Shown piece by piece: positions 7,384-12,975 of a stretch of 14,343 bases of DNA. The position numbers were made by a program, and so were the translations under genes. This DNA is from an uncultured Ruminococcus sp. (GTDB lineage Bacteria > Bacillota > Clostridia > Oscillospirales > Ruminococcaceae). How positions within the stretch are numbered: the first letter of the stretch is position 1; each line of letters begins with the position of its first letter. The notes below the pieces were generated by a model, which saw only the letters and a program-made list of their open reading frames with translations, did no database searches and had not been told where the DNA came from. The DNA is taken from NCBI GenBank assembly GCA_947174085.1, contig CAMWHN010000026.1, positions 1-14,343 of the forward strand, in the 5' to 3' direction.

Positions 7384-7551
7384 TTTATTGCTCCTTCAGT
7401 ATTTTTTAAGATATGAAATTAATGCCAAAGTATCATCTATAAATACAACTTATAAAAACTAATCCAATTTTTTGGACATATCTAGCTAATTTATTTCATT
7501 TCTTAAATCTTTTTTTACTTCAAATAGTTTTAATAAAACTTTTCCTTTATC

Positions 7552-7580
7552 ATTATAGCATAAATTTTATATATTTGCAA
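7552..7580 (-). promoter_or_regulatory. Promoter for the DUF1294 gene
   Basis: Minus-strand TTGCAA (7575-7580), a 17-base spacer and TATAAT (7552-7557) make a good vegetative promoter. The leader of about 160 bases contains a small inverted repeat, TCCAA-TTTT-TTGGA, near 7463-7476, and no recognisable riboswitch. Confidence 0.6.
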
Positions 7581-7654
7581 GTGATTTACCTGAAACATGC
7601 ACGCTTTCCATATTACAACATATAATGCAAGAGTAATATTCCGAGGTGAGAATC

Positions 7655-8254
7655 ATGTTTCAGGCTTGTTTATTAGCAATTGCAGTCTGTATGGATACAT
7701 TTTTTGGAGCTGTTAGCTGTAGTGTGAACGGCATTAAAATTCCCAAACGCTGTGCGTTATTAATTAGCATAGTAGGAACAATATTTTTAGCCATGTCTTT
7801 ATTATGTGCAGAATTATTAAATCAGATTTTACCTGAAATTATTTTTAAATACGCAGGATTTGTAATTTTATTATTACTAGGCAGTACACAACTCATGAAA
7901 AAAATATTAACTGCATTATTTCAAAAGCATAGACCACATTGGAATTTAAAAGCCTTAGGACTTGTGATAGATATCTGCTTTGACGAAACACTAGCAGATA
8001 CAGACGGTTCAAAAACATTAAGTATACAGGAAGCAATTGCCTATTCTACTGCACTTTCAATAGATTCTCTGGCAAGTGGACTAGGTGCAGGCATAGAAAA
8101 ATTACATATTCCAGTATGTTTAGTTTTAAGTTTTATATTAGGCTTTTTGTTCACAATAATTGGCGGTAAATTGGGCTTATACTGTCAGAAAAAAATTAAT
8201 TTTTCGTGGCTTGGCGGTGTCATGTTATTAATCCTTGCATTTTGCAGATTATAA
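7655..8254 (+). CDS. ytaF: YtaF-like sporulation membrane protein (MntP-related)
   Basis: The 199-residue protein has about six hydrophobic segments arranged as two related halves. Each half carries an acidic residue in a membrane helix: CMDTFFGAVSCSVNGIKIP (12-30, Asp14) and ALSIDSLASGLGAGI (133-147, Asp137). This layout is that of YtaF, the sporulation-associated branch of the MntP-type cation exporter family. The insert between the halves (FDETLADTDGSKTLSIQEA, about 109-127) is also typical of YtaF. The substrate is unknown. ATG 7655 is preferred over the in-frame GTG at 7646, because that GTG lies inside the ribosome site GAGGTGAG. A -10 TATAAT at 7621-7626 has no good -35. Presence of ytaF hints at a sporulating ancestor, though the gene persists in non-sporulating relatives. 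Confidence 0.85.
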   Translation: MFQACLLAIAVCMDTFFGAVSCSVNGIKIPKRCALLISIVGTIFLAMSLLCAELLNQILPEIIFKYAGFVILLLLGSTQLMKKILTALFQKHRPHWNLKALGLVIDICFDETLADTDGSKTLSIQEAIAYSTALSIDSLASGLGAGIEKLHIPVCLVLSFILGFLFTIIGGKLGLYCQKKINFSWLGGVMLLILAFCRL

Positions 8255-8292
8255 TAAAAAAATGTTCCACATAGAATATTTTTCAGCCTGCC

Positions 8293-8323
8293 AAAAAAGT
8301 CCAGCTTTTTACTGGACTTTTTT
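8293..8323. terminator. Bidirectional terminator between ytaF and flavoproteins
   Basis: A perfect 12-bp stem (8293-8304 with 8312-8323; core GTCCAG/CTGGAC) with a 7-base loop has T runs on both strands. It would stop plus-strand ytaF and minus-strand flavoprotein transcripts. The minus-strand sequence is almost the same as the serpin terminator at 14221-14250. Confidence 0.85.
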
Positions 8324-8332
8324 GATAGACTG

Positions 8333-8360
8333 AATCCCTGTAATGATTTTTACAGGGATT
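8333..8360. terminator. Second hairpin after the flavoprotein gene
   Basis: AATCCCTGTAA (8333-8343) pairs fully with TTACAGGGATT (8350-8360) around a 6-base loop. It lies just past the minus-strand gene stop. The T tract is weak on either strand, so it may act as an RNA 3'-end stabiliser or assist the neighbouring terminator. Confidence 0.5.
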
Positions 8361-8366
8361 CTGATT

Positions 8367-8918
8367 TTAATTTACAGATTTTCCAAGTGCATAAGCTTTC
8401 TGAAGTTCAGGTTTATTTTTAATATCACCAATATCACCATTGCCACTGGCAAGAACATGTCCTAAACTTTCCCATTTTAAATGTTCCATCAAATGCTGAT
8501 AATAATTTAAAACATCTTCAAAGCCATTTCCCTCTGCTGACATGAGCAAAACAGCTTTTCTGTCATGTCCTCTTAATAAATTTCCGTCACTTTCTTCTAA
8601 TGCAAATAATCTGTCAATTGCAGTTCTGATTTGTCCGCTCATATTCCAGTAATATAAGGGTGTTGCAAAAACAATAATATTACTTTCTTTTACAGCCGGA
8701 TAAATTTTCTGCATATCATCTTTCTGTACACAGGGACAGACTTTACTGCTATGACCGCCAAAACAGCCTTTACAGCCATGAATTTCCATTTCGTCAAGAA
8801 AAAATTCTACCACACTGTTTCCAGATTCTTCTGCACCTCTGGTAAATTCAGCTGTTAATGCAGAAGTATTTCCATTTTTTCTAGGACTGCCATTAAGAAT
8901 TACAATTTTTTTATTCAT
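8367..8918 (-). CDS. NADPH-dependent FMN reductase-like flavoprotein with cysteine cluster
   Basis: The 183-residue protein has a flavodoxin fold with the FMN-phosphate loop NGSPRKNGNTSAL (9-21) and the second flavin loop ATPLYYWNMSGQIRTAIDRLF (85-105). An insert holds C49, C52, C61 and C63 (HGCKGC, then VCPCVQKDD), in the place where iron-sulfur flavoproteins and related reductases carry a cluster or thiols. The C-terminal stretch ASGNGDIGDI (157-166) is shared in part with the paralogue upstream. The likely role is NAD(P)H-driven reduction of quinones, nitro- or azo-compounds or other electrophiles; the substrate is not visible. AGGAGA precedes the ATG by 9 bases. It is second of two in an operon (gap of 15 bases) controlled from the promoter by hxlR. 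Confidence 0.85.
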   Translation of the reverse strand: MNKKIVILNGSPRKNGNTSALTAEFTRGAEESGNSVVEFFLDEMEIHGCKGCFGGHSSKVCPCVQKDDMQKIYPAVKESNIIVFATPLYYWNMSGQIRTAIDRLFALEESDGNLLRGHDRKAVLLMSAEGNGFEDVLNYYQHLMEHLKWESLGHVLASGNGDIGDIKNKPELQKAYALGKSVN

Positions 8919-8933
8919 CTTGTTATTCTCCTA

Positions 8934-9479
8934 TCAAATTTTATTCGCAAGTGCAATTGCTTGTTGACAACCATCTGTTTTGGCAATATCACCAATATTT
9001 AATACATTAGGAATTAATACTTCACCAATCATAGTCCATTTGTTTAATTTTGCCGAACGTTCAATTGGAATGCGTACACCGTCCATAACAGACATGTCAT
9101 TTTCTTCACAACAAGTAATTAATGCACATTCTTTGCCTGCAATATTTTTTCCGCCAATCACGAGTGAAAAAATACGGTCAATCACAGCTTTTAACTGTGC
9201 CGGAATAGAATACCAGTAAACTGGCATTGTAAATACAATGACATCTGCATCAAGAATTACTGGTGCAATTTTATTAAAATCATCATCAAATGTACATGCC
9301 TTGCCTGTAGAATAACATGTCTGACATGCACGACAACCTGAAATTTTCATCATGGCTGTATCAAACCGTGTGACAGTATGTCCATTTTGTTCCGCTGTCT
9401 GAATAAATGCGTCTGTCATAGCAAAACTATTGCCGTTTTTTCTTGGACTTCCTGTTAATACAAGAATTTTCTTGCCCAT
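8934..9479 (-). CDS. NADPH-dependent FMN reductase-like flavoprotein
   Basis: This 181-residue paralogue of the next gene has the same fold. The FMN loop is TGSPRKNGNSFAM (9-21) and the second loop TMPVYWYSIPAQLKAVIDRIF (84-104). Its cysteine insert is C49, C52, C55 and C62 (GCRACQTC, then C), spaced differently from the neighbour, so the pair has probably diverged in electron acceptor or partner. The chosen start is ATG 9479, preceded by GGAGGT with a 7-base gap; an in-frame TTG at 9494 overlaps that ribosome site and is rejected. It is first in the operon, divergent from the hxlR regulator, with a consensus promoter in the shared region. Expression on redox or electrophile stress is a fair inference, with no direct evidence. 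Confidence 0.87.
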   Translation of the reverse strand: MGKKILVLTGSPRKNGNSFAMTDAFIQTAEQNGHTVTRFDTAMMKISGCRACQTCYSTGKACTFDDDFNKIAPVILDADVIVFTMPVYWYSIPAQLKAVIDRIFSLVIGGKNIAGKECALITCCEENDMSVMDGVRIPIERSAKLNKWTMIGEVLIPNVLNIGDIAKTDGCQQAIALANKI

Positions 9480-9518
9480 AACACATACCTCCAAATTTAA
9501 AAAAATTTTATTTCAGCA

Positions 9519-9547
9519 TTGACTTTTACTAATTGCTGTGCTATTAT
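9519..9547 (+). promoter_or_regulatory. hxlR promoter
   Basis: TTGACT (9519-9524), a 17-base spacer and TATTAT (9542-9547) form a strong plus-strand promoter. Its transcript, starting near 9554, would carry the whole palindrome at 9584-9600 in its leader. Its -10 overlaps the -10 of the opposing promoter. Confidence 0.65.
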
Positions 9548-9573
9548 TATAACATACACATATAAAATGTCAA
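9546..9573 (-). promoter_or_regulatory. Promoter of the flavoprotein pair
   Basis: Minus-strand TTGACA (9568-9573) and TATAAT (9546-9551), 16 bases apart, are perfect hexamers. The expected leader to the first flavoprotein ATG is about 60 bases. It lies on top of the hxlR promoter, facing it, so both cannot be occupied at once. Confidence 0.75.
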
Positions 9574-9583
9574 GTACGCACAT

Positions 9584-9600
9584 GTAAGTAATATACTTAC
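9584..9600. promoter_or_regulatory. Perfect palindrome, likely HxlR operator
   Basis: GTAAGTA-ATA-TACTTAC has 7-bp arms without mismatch. A related AAGTAC half site at 9572-9577 overlaps the -35 of the flavoprotein promoter. The palindrome lies between that -35 and the hxlR ribosome site, a place where one bound dimer array could silence both genes. Confidence 0.6.
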
Positions 9601-9625
9601 CTAAAGGAGAGTGTAATTAACTATC

Positions 9626-9967
9626 ATGAATCATTTAAAATGCATTCAAAATGCGAAACTAGAAGATACAGGATTTTATTATACCATGCGTTTGATACAA
9701 GGAAAATATAAAATGTTTATTTTATATACATTAATGCATTACAAAGTTGTACGATTTAATGAAATGAAAAGATATATTGGCAATATTTCTTATAAAACGC
9801 TTAGTGCAACACTAAAAGAATTAGAATCTGATAAATTAATTCATAGAAAAGAATATCCCCAGATTCCCCCAAAAGTAGAATATAGCCTAACAGAACGTGG
9901 AAAATCTTTAATTCCTATTTTAGATACGATGTGCGAATGGGGAGAAATTCATAAAAAAGAGCTGTAA
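9626..9967 (+). CDS. HxlR/DUF24-family transcriptional regulator
   Basis: The 113-residue single-domain winged-helix protein matches the HxlR family, with GKYKMFILYTLMHYKVVRFNEMKRYIGNISYKTLSATLKELESDKLIHRKEYPQIPPKVEYSLTERG laid out as recognition region, wing and dimer helix (about residues 26-92). Only two cysteines are present, C6 and C103. In Bacillus YodB of this family, Cys6 and a C-terminal cysteine near 101 sense quinones and oxidants, so this protein may be a thiol switch. It is divergent from two flavoprotein reductase genes, the usual kind of target. The start is fixed by an in-frame stop 12 bases upstream. AAGGAGAG is 13-20 bases from the ATG, further than normal, which may limit translation. 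Confidence 0.9.
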   Translation: MNHLKCIQNAKLEDTGFYYTMRLIQGKYKMFILYTLMHYKVVRFNEMKRYIGNISYKTLSATLKELESDKLIHRKEYPQIPPKVEYSLTERGKSLIPILDTMCEWGEIHKKEL

Positions 9968-9998
9968 ATAATAATATATTGCCTGTACAAATAATACT

Positions 9999-10024
9999 AA
10001 GGTCGGGGGAAATTCCTCGACCTT
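9999..10024. terminator. Hairpin between convergent hxlR and DUF2812 genes
   Basis: AAGGTCG (9999-10005) pairs with CGACCTT (10018-10024), extended inward by further G-C and G-U pairs around a 6-base loop. No clear T run follows on either strand, so termination may be weak. Confidence 0.5.
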
Positions 10025-10070
10025 ATGTAATAATGTAATATATGAAGTTTTTCATCTTTGCTGTGAATTA

Positions 10071-10637
10071 TTATTTTTTAGTATATTTCTTTTTTAATTT
10101 TAAAAATTCCATTCTACAATGAATCAGTGTATAAGAACACCATACAAATAAAAGAATGTAAATTACAGTTAGTACTGTGTGGAACGGAATATCGTCAAAA
10201 CTATGTGTAATTACTTTTATAAAATTAGGAATTAAAATTCCAAAAAATATTATCCAAATTGGAATTAGTTTTTTATTTATGATACTTTTTATCATTGCAA
10301 GCCTTGATTCACTGTCGCTGAATATTTCAGTATCCTCTTCCGCAAGTCCATTGGTTCTTTTTCTGAAATAGCTGTAACCATTTACATCTTGAATATATTT
10401 CCAACCATACTCGTCAAACATCGCAATATAATATTGCATATCTTTGTCTTTATCTTCTGCAAAATCTAATCTATATACTACATTTTCAGGCTGACATTTC
10501 TCAAATGTATAAACACCGCCCCACTGGATATTTTTAAGCTTCCAACCGCTTTTGTGCATATCTGTAAGATATTCTTCTTCTTTTTCATAATCTGGAAGTA
10601 AAAAAAATTTTATTTCTTTTTTTATTTCTCTGTTCAT
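10071..10637 (-). CDS. DUF2812 membrane protein, partner of PadR gene
   Basis: The 188-residue protein has a soluble N-terminal DUF2812 region (about 1-105), rich in aromatic and charged residues (HKSGWKLKNIQWGGVYTFEKC, then MFDEYGWKYIQDVNGYSYFRKR). Two membrane segments at about 124-143 and 154-174 and a basic tail follow. The function is unknown; the family is repeatedly encoded next to PadR-type regulators in Firmicutes. ATG 10637 is chosen over an in-frame start 45 bases upstream, because GGAGGG lies 8 bases before it. That site is inside the end of the padR gene and the stop of padR is only one base before this ATG, so the two genes are translationally coupled. A hairpin and short gap separate it from convergent hxlR. 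Confidence 0.87.
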   Translation of the reverse strand: MNREIKKEIKFFLLPDYEKEEEYLTDMHKSGWKLKNIQWGGVYTFEKCQPENVVYRLDFAEDKDKDMQYYIAMFDEYGWKYIQDVNGYSYFRKRTNGLAEEDTEIFSDSESRLAMIKSIINKKLIPIWIIFFGILIPNFIKVITHSFDDIPFHTVLTVIYILLFVWCSYTLIHCRMEFLKLKKKYTKK

Positions 10638-10638
10638 G

Positions 10639-10950
10639 TTAAATCCCTCCAATATTTCTGTATAATCTTTTAATTCTGTCAATTTCTAATTGCAGAATTT
10701 CTCTGCCAAGTTCGGTTATATAATATATTTTTCGTTTTTCTTCTTCCCGCACAAAATAAATTAATCCGTCTTTTTCCATTTTTGACAAACTCCCGTACAT
10801 TGTACCAGCAGTTATTATCACTTGATTATCTGTTAGTTTTTTCACTTTTTGAGTGATACCATAGCCATGTGTTTCTTCCTGTAGACAGAATAATATATAA
10901 AAGCCTGTTTCTGTCATGGGAATATAGATTCGTTTTATTTTATCTGTCAT
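10639..10950 (-). CDS. PadR-family transcriptional regulator
   Basis: The 103-residue winged-helix protein has the PadR pattern. FYILFCLQEETHGYGITQKVKKLTDNQVIITAGTMYGSLSKMEKDGLI (17-64) covers the HTH with the hallmark TMYGSLSKMEKDGLI. The wing REEEKRKIYYITELGREIL (68-86) and a short C-terminal dimer helix follow. It is of the small PadR-s2 type. GGAGC lies about 9 bases before the ATG. It is first in a two-gene operon with the DUF2812 protein and sits behind a strong promoter crowded with repeats, so autorepression is likely. In related loci the ligand is often an antimicrobial or membrane-active compound; nothing here identifies it. Confidence 0.92.
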   Translation of the reverse strand: MTDKIKRIYIPMTETGFYILFCLQEETHGYGITQKVKKLTDNQVIITAGTMYGSLSKMEKDGLIYFVREEEKRKIYYITELGREILQLEIDRIKRLYRNIGGI

Positions 10951-10987
10951 TCTATCAGCTCCAGTTTATATTTAAAAATTAAGTTTT

Positions 10988-11042
10988 ACTATATCGAAGT
11001 ACAATATATCTGACTACAATATAGTATATCACACTGCGATAT
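10988..11042. promoter_or_regulatory. Repeat cluster over padR promoter, likely operator
   Basis: TACAATATA occurs twice in direct orientation 15 bases apart (11000-11008, 11015-11023). ACTATAT (10988-10994) and ATATAGT (11019-11025) form an inverted pair. ATATC (11026-11030) and GATAT (11038-11042) form another across the promoter spacer. The cluster covers the -10 and start site, as expected for autoregulation by PadR. Confidence 0.5.
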
Positions 11043-11051
11043 ATTTGTCAA
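11023..11051 (-). promoter_or_regulatory. padR-DUF2812 promoter
   Basis: Minus-strand TTGACA (11046-11051), a 17-base spacer and TATACT (11023-11028) form a near-perfect promoter, with a leader of about 65 bases. Confidence 0.75.
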
Positions 11052-11175
11052 TAGTTTTCTATAAATTCGTTAATATTGCTGATAATCATATTTTATTTCT
11101 ATTTATTATTATATTATTTATACAAAATCAAGAAAAACTTGATTTAATATATATTGTTAGTTTAGCTAACAGATA

Positions 11176-11204
11176 TTGCAATATTTGTCTAATTGTGATA
11201 TAAT
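11176..11204 (+). promoter_or_regulatory. iscS-iscU promoter
   Basis: TTGCAA (11176-11181), a 17-base spacer and TATAAT (11199-11204) with an extended TGA before the -10 form a strong promoter. The inverted repeat TGTTAG/CTAACA (11155-11171) ends 4 bases before the -35 and could bind a regulator. Confidence 0.7.
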
Positions 11205-11264
11205 ATAATGCATTCGGAAAATATTTTCTGATAAAATTTTATAAACAAAAGAGAGGAAAAAATC

Positions 11265-12458
11265 ATGGAAAAACGTTATATTTATGCAGACCATGCCGCA
11301 ACAACGGCTGTATCTGATGAAGTATTACAAGAAATGTTGCCATATTTTCAGAAAAATTTCGGTAATCCGTCTAGTATTTATGCCAAAGGTCGTGAAAATG
11401 AACGTGCGATTATGAATGCTCGTGAAAGAGTTGCCAAATGCTTAAACGCAGACGCAAAAGAAATTTATTTCACTGGTGGCGGTTCAGAGTCTGATAACTG
11501 GGCAATTAAAGGCATTGCAGATAAATTAGCGACAAAAGGCAAAAAGCATATTATTACTAGTGTATTTGAACATCATGCCGTGTTGCATACTTGCGAATTT
11601 TTGGAAAAACATGGCTTTGAAGTAACGTATTTGCCAGTTAGTCCAGAGGGGCTTATTAATTCTGAAGACGTTGAGAATGCAATTCGTCCAGATACGGCTT
11701 TAGTGACTATCATGTATGCGAATAACGAAATTGGTACAATTCAGCCAATTTCTGAAATTGGTGCAATTTGTAAAAAACATGGTGTATTATTTCATACAGA
11801 CGCTGTACAAGCGATTGGTAATATAGAAATTGATGTAAAAGCACAGAATATTGATTTATTATCACTATCTGGACATAAATTTCACGCTCCCAAAGGCATT
11901 GGCGCATTATATGTTAGAAAAGGTATTCAGCTCCCGAATTTAATTCACGGAGGCGGACAAGAATCCGGTAAACGTGCTGGTACAGAGAACGTTCCGGCTA
12001 TTATGGGACTTGCAAAAGCAATTGAACTTGCGACTGCAAATATTCCTGAAAAAATTGCAAAATTAACGCCTTTGAGAAATAAATTAATTGATGGTATTTT
12101 ACAAATGGAACAGACAAAACTGAATGGCGATAGGGAAAAGCGTTTAGCTGGCAATGTGAATATTTCTATTGTCGGCATTGAGGGCGAAAGCTTATTATTA
12201 ATGCTGGATTATTATGGTATTCAGGCTTCTTCTGGTTCAGCATGTACGTCTGGTTCACTTGACCCGTCACATGTGTTATTATCTTTAGGGCTTGTGCATG
12301 AAGTTGCTCATGGTTCTTTAAGAATTAGCTTTGATGAAGAATTTACAGAACAAGATGCAGATTATATTTTAGAAGTTCTCCCCAAAATTGTTGATAGACT
12401 GAGAGCGATGTCTCCTATGTGGGAAACGCTTACAAAAGAAAATAAAAAATTAGTATAA
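11265..12458 (+). CDS. iscS: Cysteine desulfurase (IscS/NifS type)
   Basis: The 397-residue PLP enzyme removes sulfur from cysteine and hands it to the scaffold protein encoded next. Visible marks are YADHAATT (7-14), GGGSESDNWA (71-80), FEHHAVLH (101-108), HTDAVQ with Asp179, the PLP lysine in LSGHKFHAPKG (Lys205) and the catalytic cysteine in SSGSACTSG (Cys327) on the mobile loop. The loop length is that of group I desulfurases. AGAGAGG lies 8 bases before the ATG, within a 20-base block also found before paaK. The gene has its own promoter and is 19 bases ahead of iscU. No iscR, hscAB or ferredoxin gene accompanies it, the simple arrangement common in Clostridia. Some members also supply sulfur for tRNA thiolation. 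Confidence 0.96.
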   Translation: MEKRYIYADHAATTAVSDEVLQEMLPYFQKNFGNPSSIYAKGRENERAIMNARERVAKCLNADAKEIYFTGGGSESDNWAIKGIADKLATKGKKHIITSVFEHHAVLHTCEFLEKHGFEVTYLPVSPEGLINSEDVENAIRPDTALVTIMYANNEIGTIQPISEIGAICKKHGVLFHTDAVQAIGNIEIDVKAQNIDLLSLSGHKFHAPKGIGALYVRKGIQLPNLIHGGGQESGKRAGTENVPAIMGLAKAIELATANIPEKIAKLTPLRNKLIDGILQMEQTKLNGDREKRLAGNVNISIVGIEGESLLLMLDYYGIQASSGSACTSGSLDPSHVLLSLGLVHEVAHGSLRISFDEEFTEQDADYILEVLPKIVDRLRAMSPMWETLTKENKKLV

Positions 12459-12477
12459 GATTCAGGAGGTTTTTATC

Positions 12478-12900
12478 ATGAACTATAGCGAAAAAGTAAT
12501 GGATCATTTCACGAATCCTCGCAACGTTGGCGAAATTGAAAATGCTGACGGTATTGGCGAAGTTGGTAATGCCAAGTGTGGCGATATTATGAAAATGTAT
12601 CTCAAAATTGATGGTGATGTGATTACAGACGTAAAATTTAAAACATTCGGCTGTGGTGCGGCGGTTGCAACATCTTCTATGGCAACAGAAATGATTAAAG
12701 GCAAAACAATTAATGAAGTATTAAAACTCACAAATAAAGCTGTTATGGAAGCTTTAGACGGTTTGCCACCTGTAAAAGTGCATTGTTCTGTATTGGCAGA
12801 ACAGGCTGTAAAAGCCGCTTTGACAGATTATTATAAAAAGCAAGGCGTTGACCCTGAACCAATTGTTGGAATCATTCCAGATTGTGAAGATTGTCATTAA
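12478..12900 (+). CDS. iscU: Fe-S cluster assembly scaffold (IscU/NifU N-terminal type)
   Basis: The 140-residue scaffold has the three conserved cluster ligands C34 (GNAKCGD), C59 (FGCGAAVATSS) and C103 (VHCSVLAEQA), together with the modulating Asp36. It builds a transient 2Fe-2S or 4Fe-4S cluster with sulfur from IscS. The protein ends in PDCEDCH, adding C136 and C139, an extra CxxC close to the C-terminus that is not part of the core fold. The chaperone-binding LPPVK motif is present at 96-100 although no hscA/hscB is nearby. AGGAGG lies 8 bases before the ATG. Clusters made here would be needed by IorA and the other Fe-S proteins of an anaerobe. A strong terminator follows at once. Confidence 0.96.
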   Translation: MNYSEKVMDHFTNPRNVGEIENADGIGEVGNAKCGDIMKMYLKIDGDVITDVKFKTFGCGAAVATSSMATEMIKGKTINEVLKLTNKAVMEALDGLPPVKVHCSVLAEQAVKAALTDYYKKQGVDPEPIVGIIPDCEDCH

Positions 12901-12903
12901 TTA

Positions 12904-12940
12904 ATCAAAAGCAACGGTATTGTTTGCCGTTGCTTTTGAT
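12904..12940 (+). terminator. Intrinsic terminator of iscS-iscU
   Basis: A perfect 14-bp stem (12904-12917 with 12927-12940; core GCAACGG/CCGTTGC) with a 9-base loop is followed by TTTTTAT. It begins four bases after the iscU stop. The stem also carries As before it, so it may work on both strands. Confidence 0.92.
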
Positions 12941-12975
12941 TTTTATATCTAAATTTTTAAAAAAGGAGAATTTTT

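Larger units (their letters stand above)
10951..11264. other. Divergent control region between padR and iscS
   Basis: No gene is seen in these 314 bases. From left to right they hold the padR leader, repeated ATATAC/TACAATATA elements over the padR promoter (10988-11051), an AT-rich stretch, an 8-bp perfect hairpin AAATCAAG-AAAAA-CTTGATTT (11125-11145), the inverted repeat TGTTAG-TTTAG-CTAACA (11155-11171) and the iscS promoter (11176-11204). Confidence 0.75.

Noticed and set aside
8293..8360. Two closely spaced hairpins as a small CRISPR-like or mobile repeat array
   Set aside because: The two stems have unrelated sequences and sit exactly between convergent gene ends, as terminators do.
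11710..12178. Minus-strand frames inside iscS
   Set aside because: They are antisense to conserved cysteine desulfurase motifs and show no protein-like features.
12504..12731. Minus-strand frame inside iscU
   Set aside because: It is antisense to the conserved scaffold cysteines; composition mirrors the coding strand.
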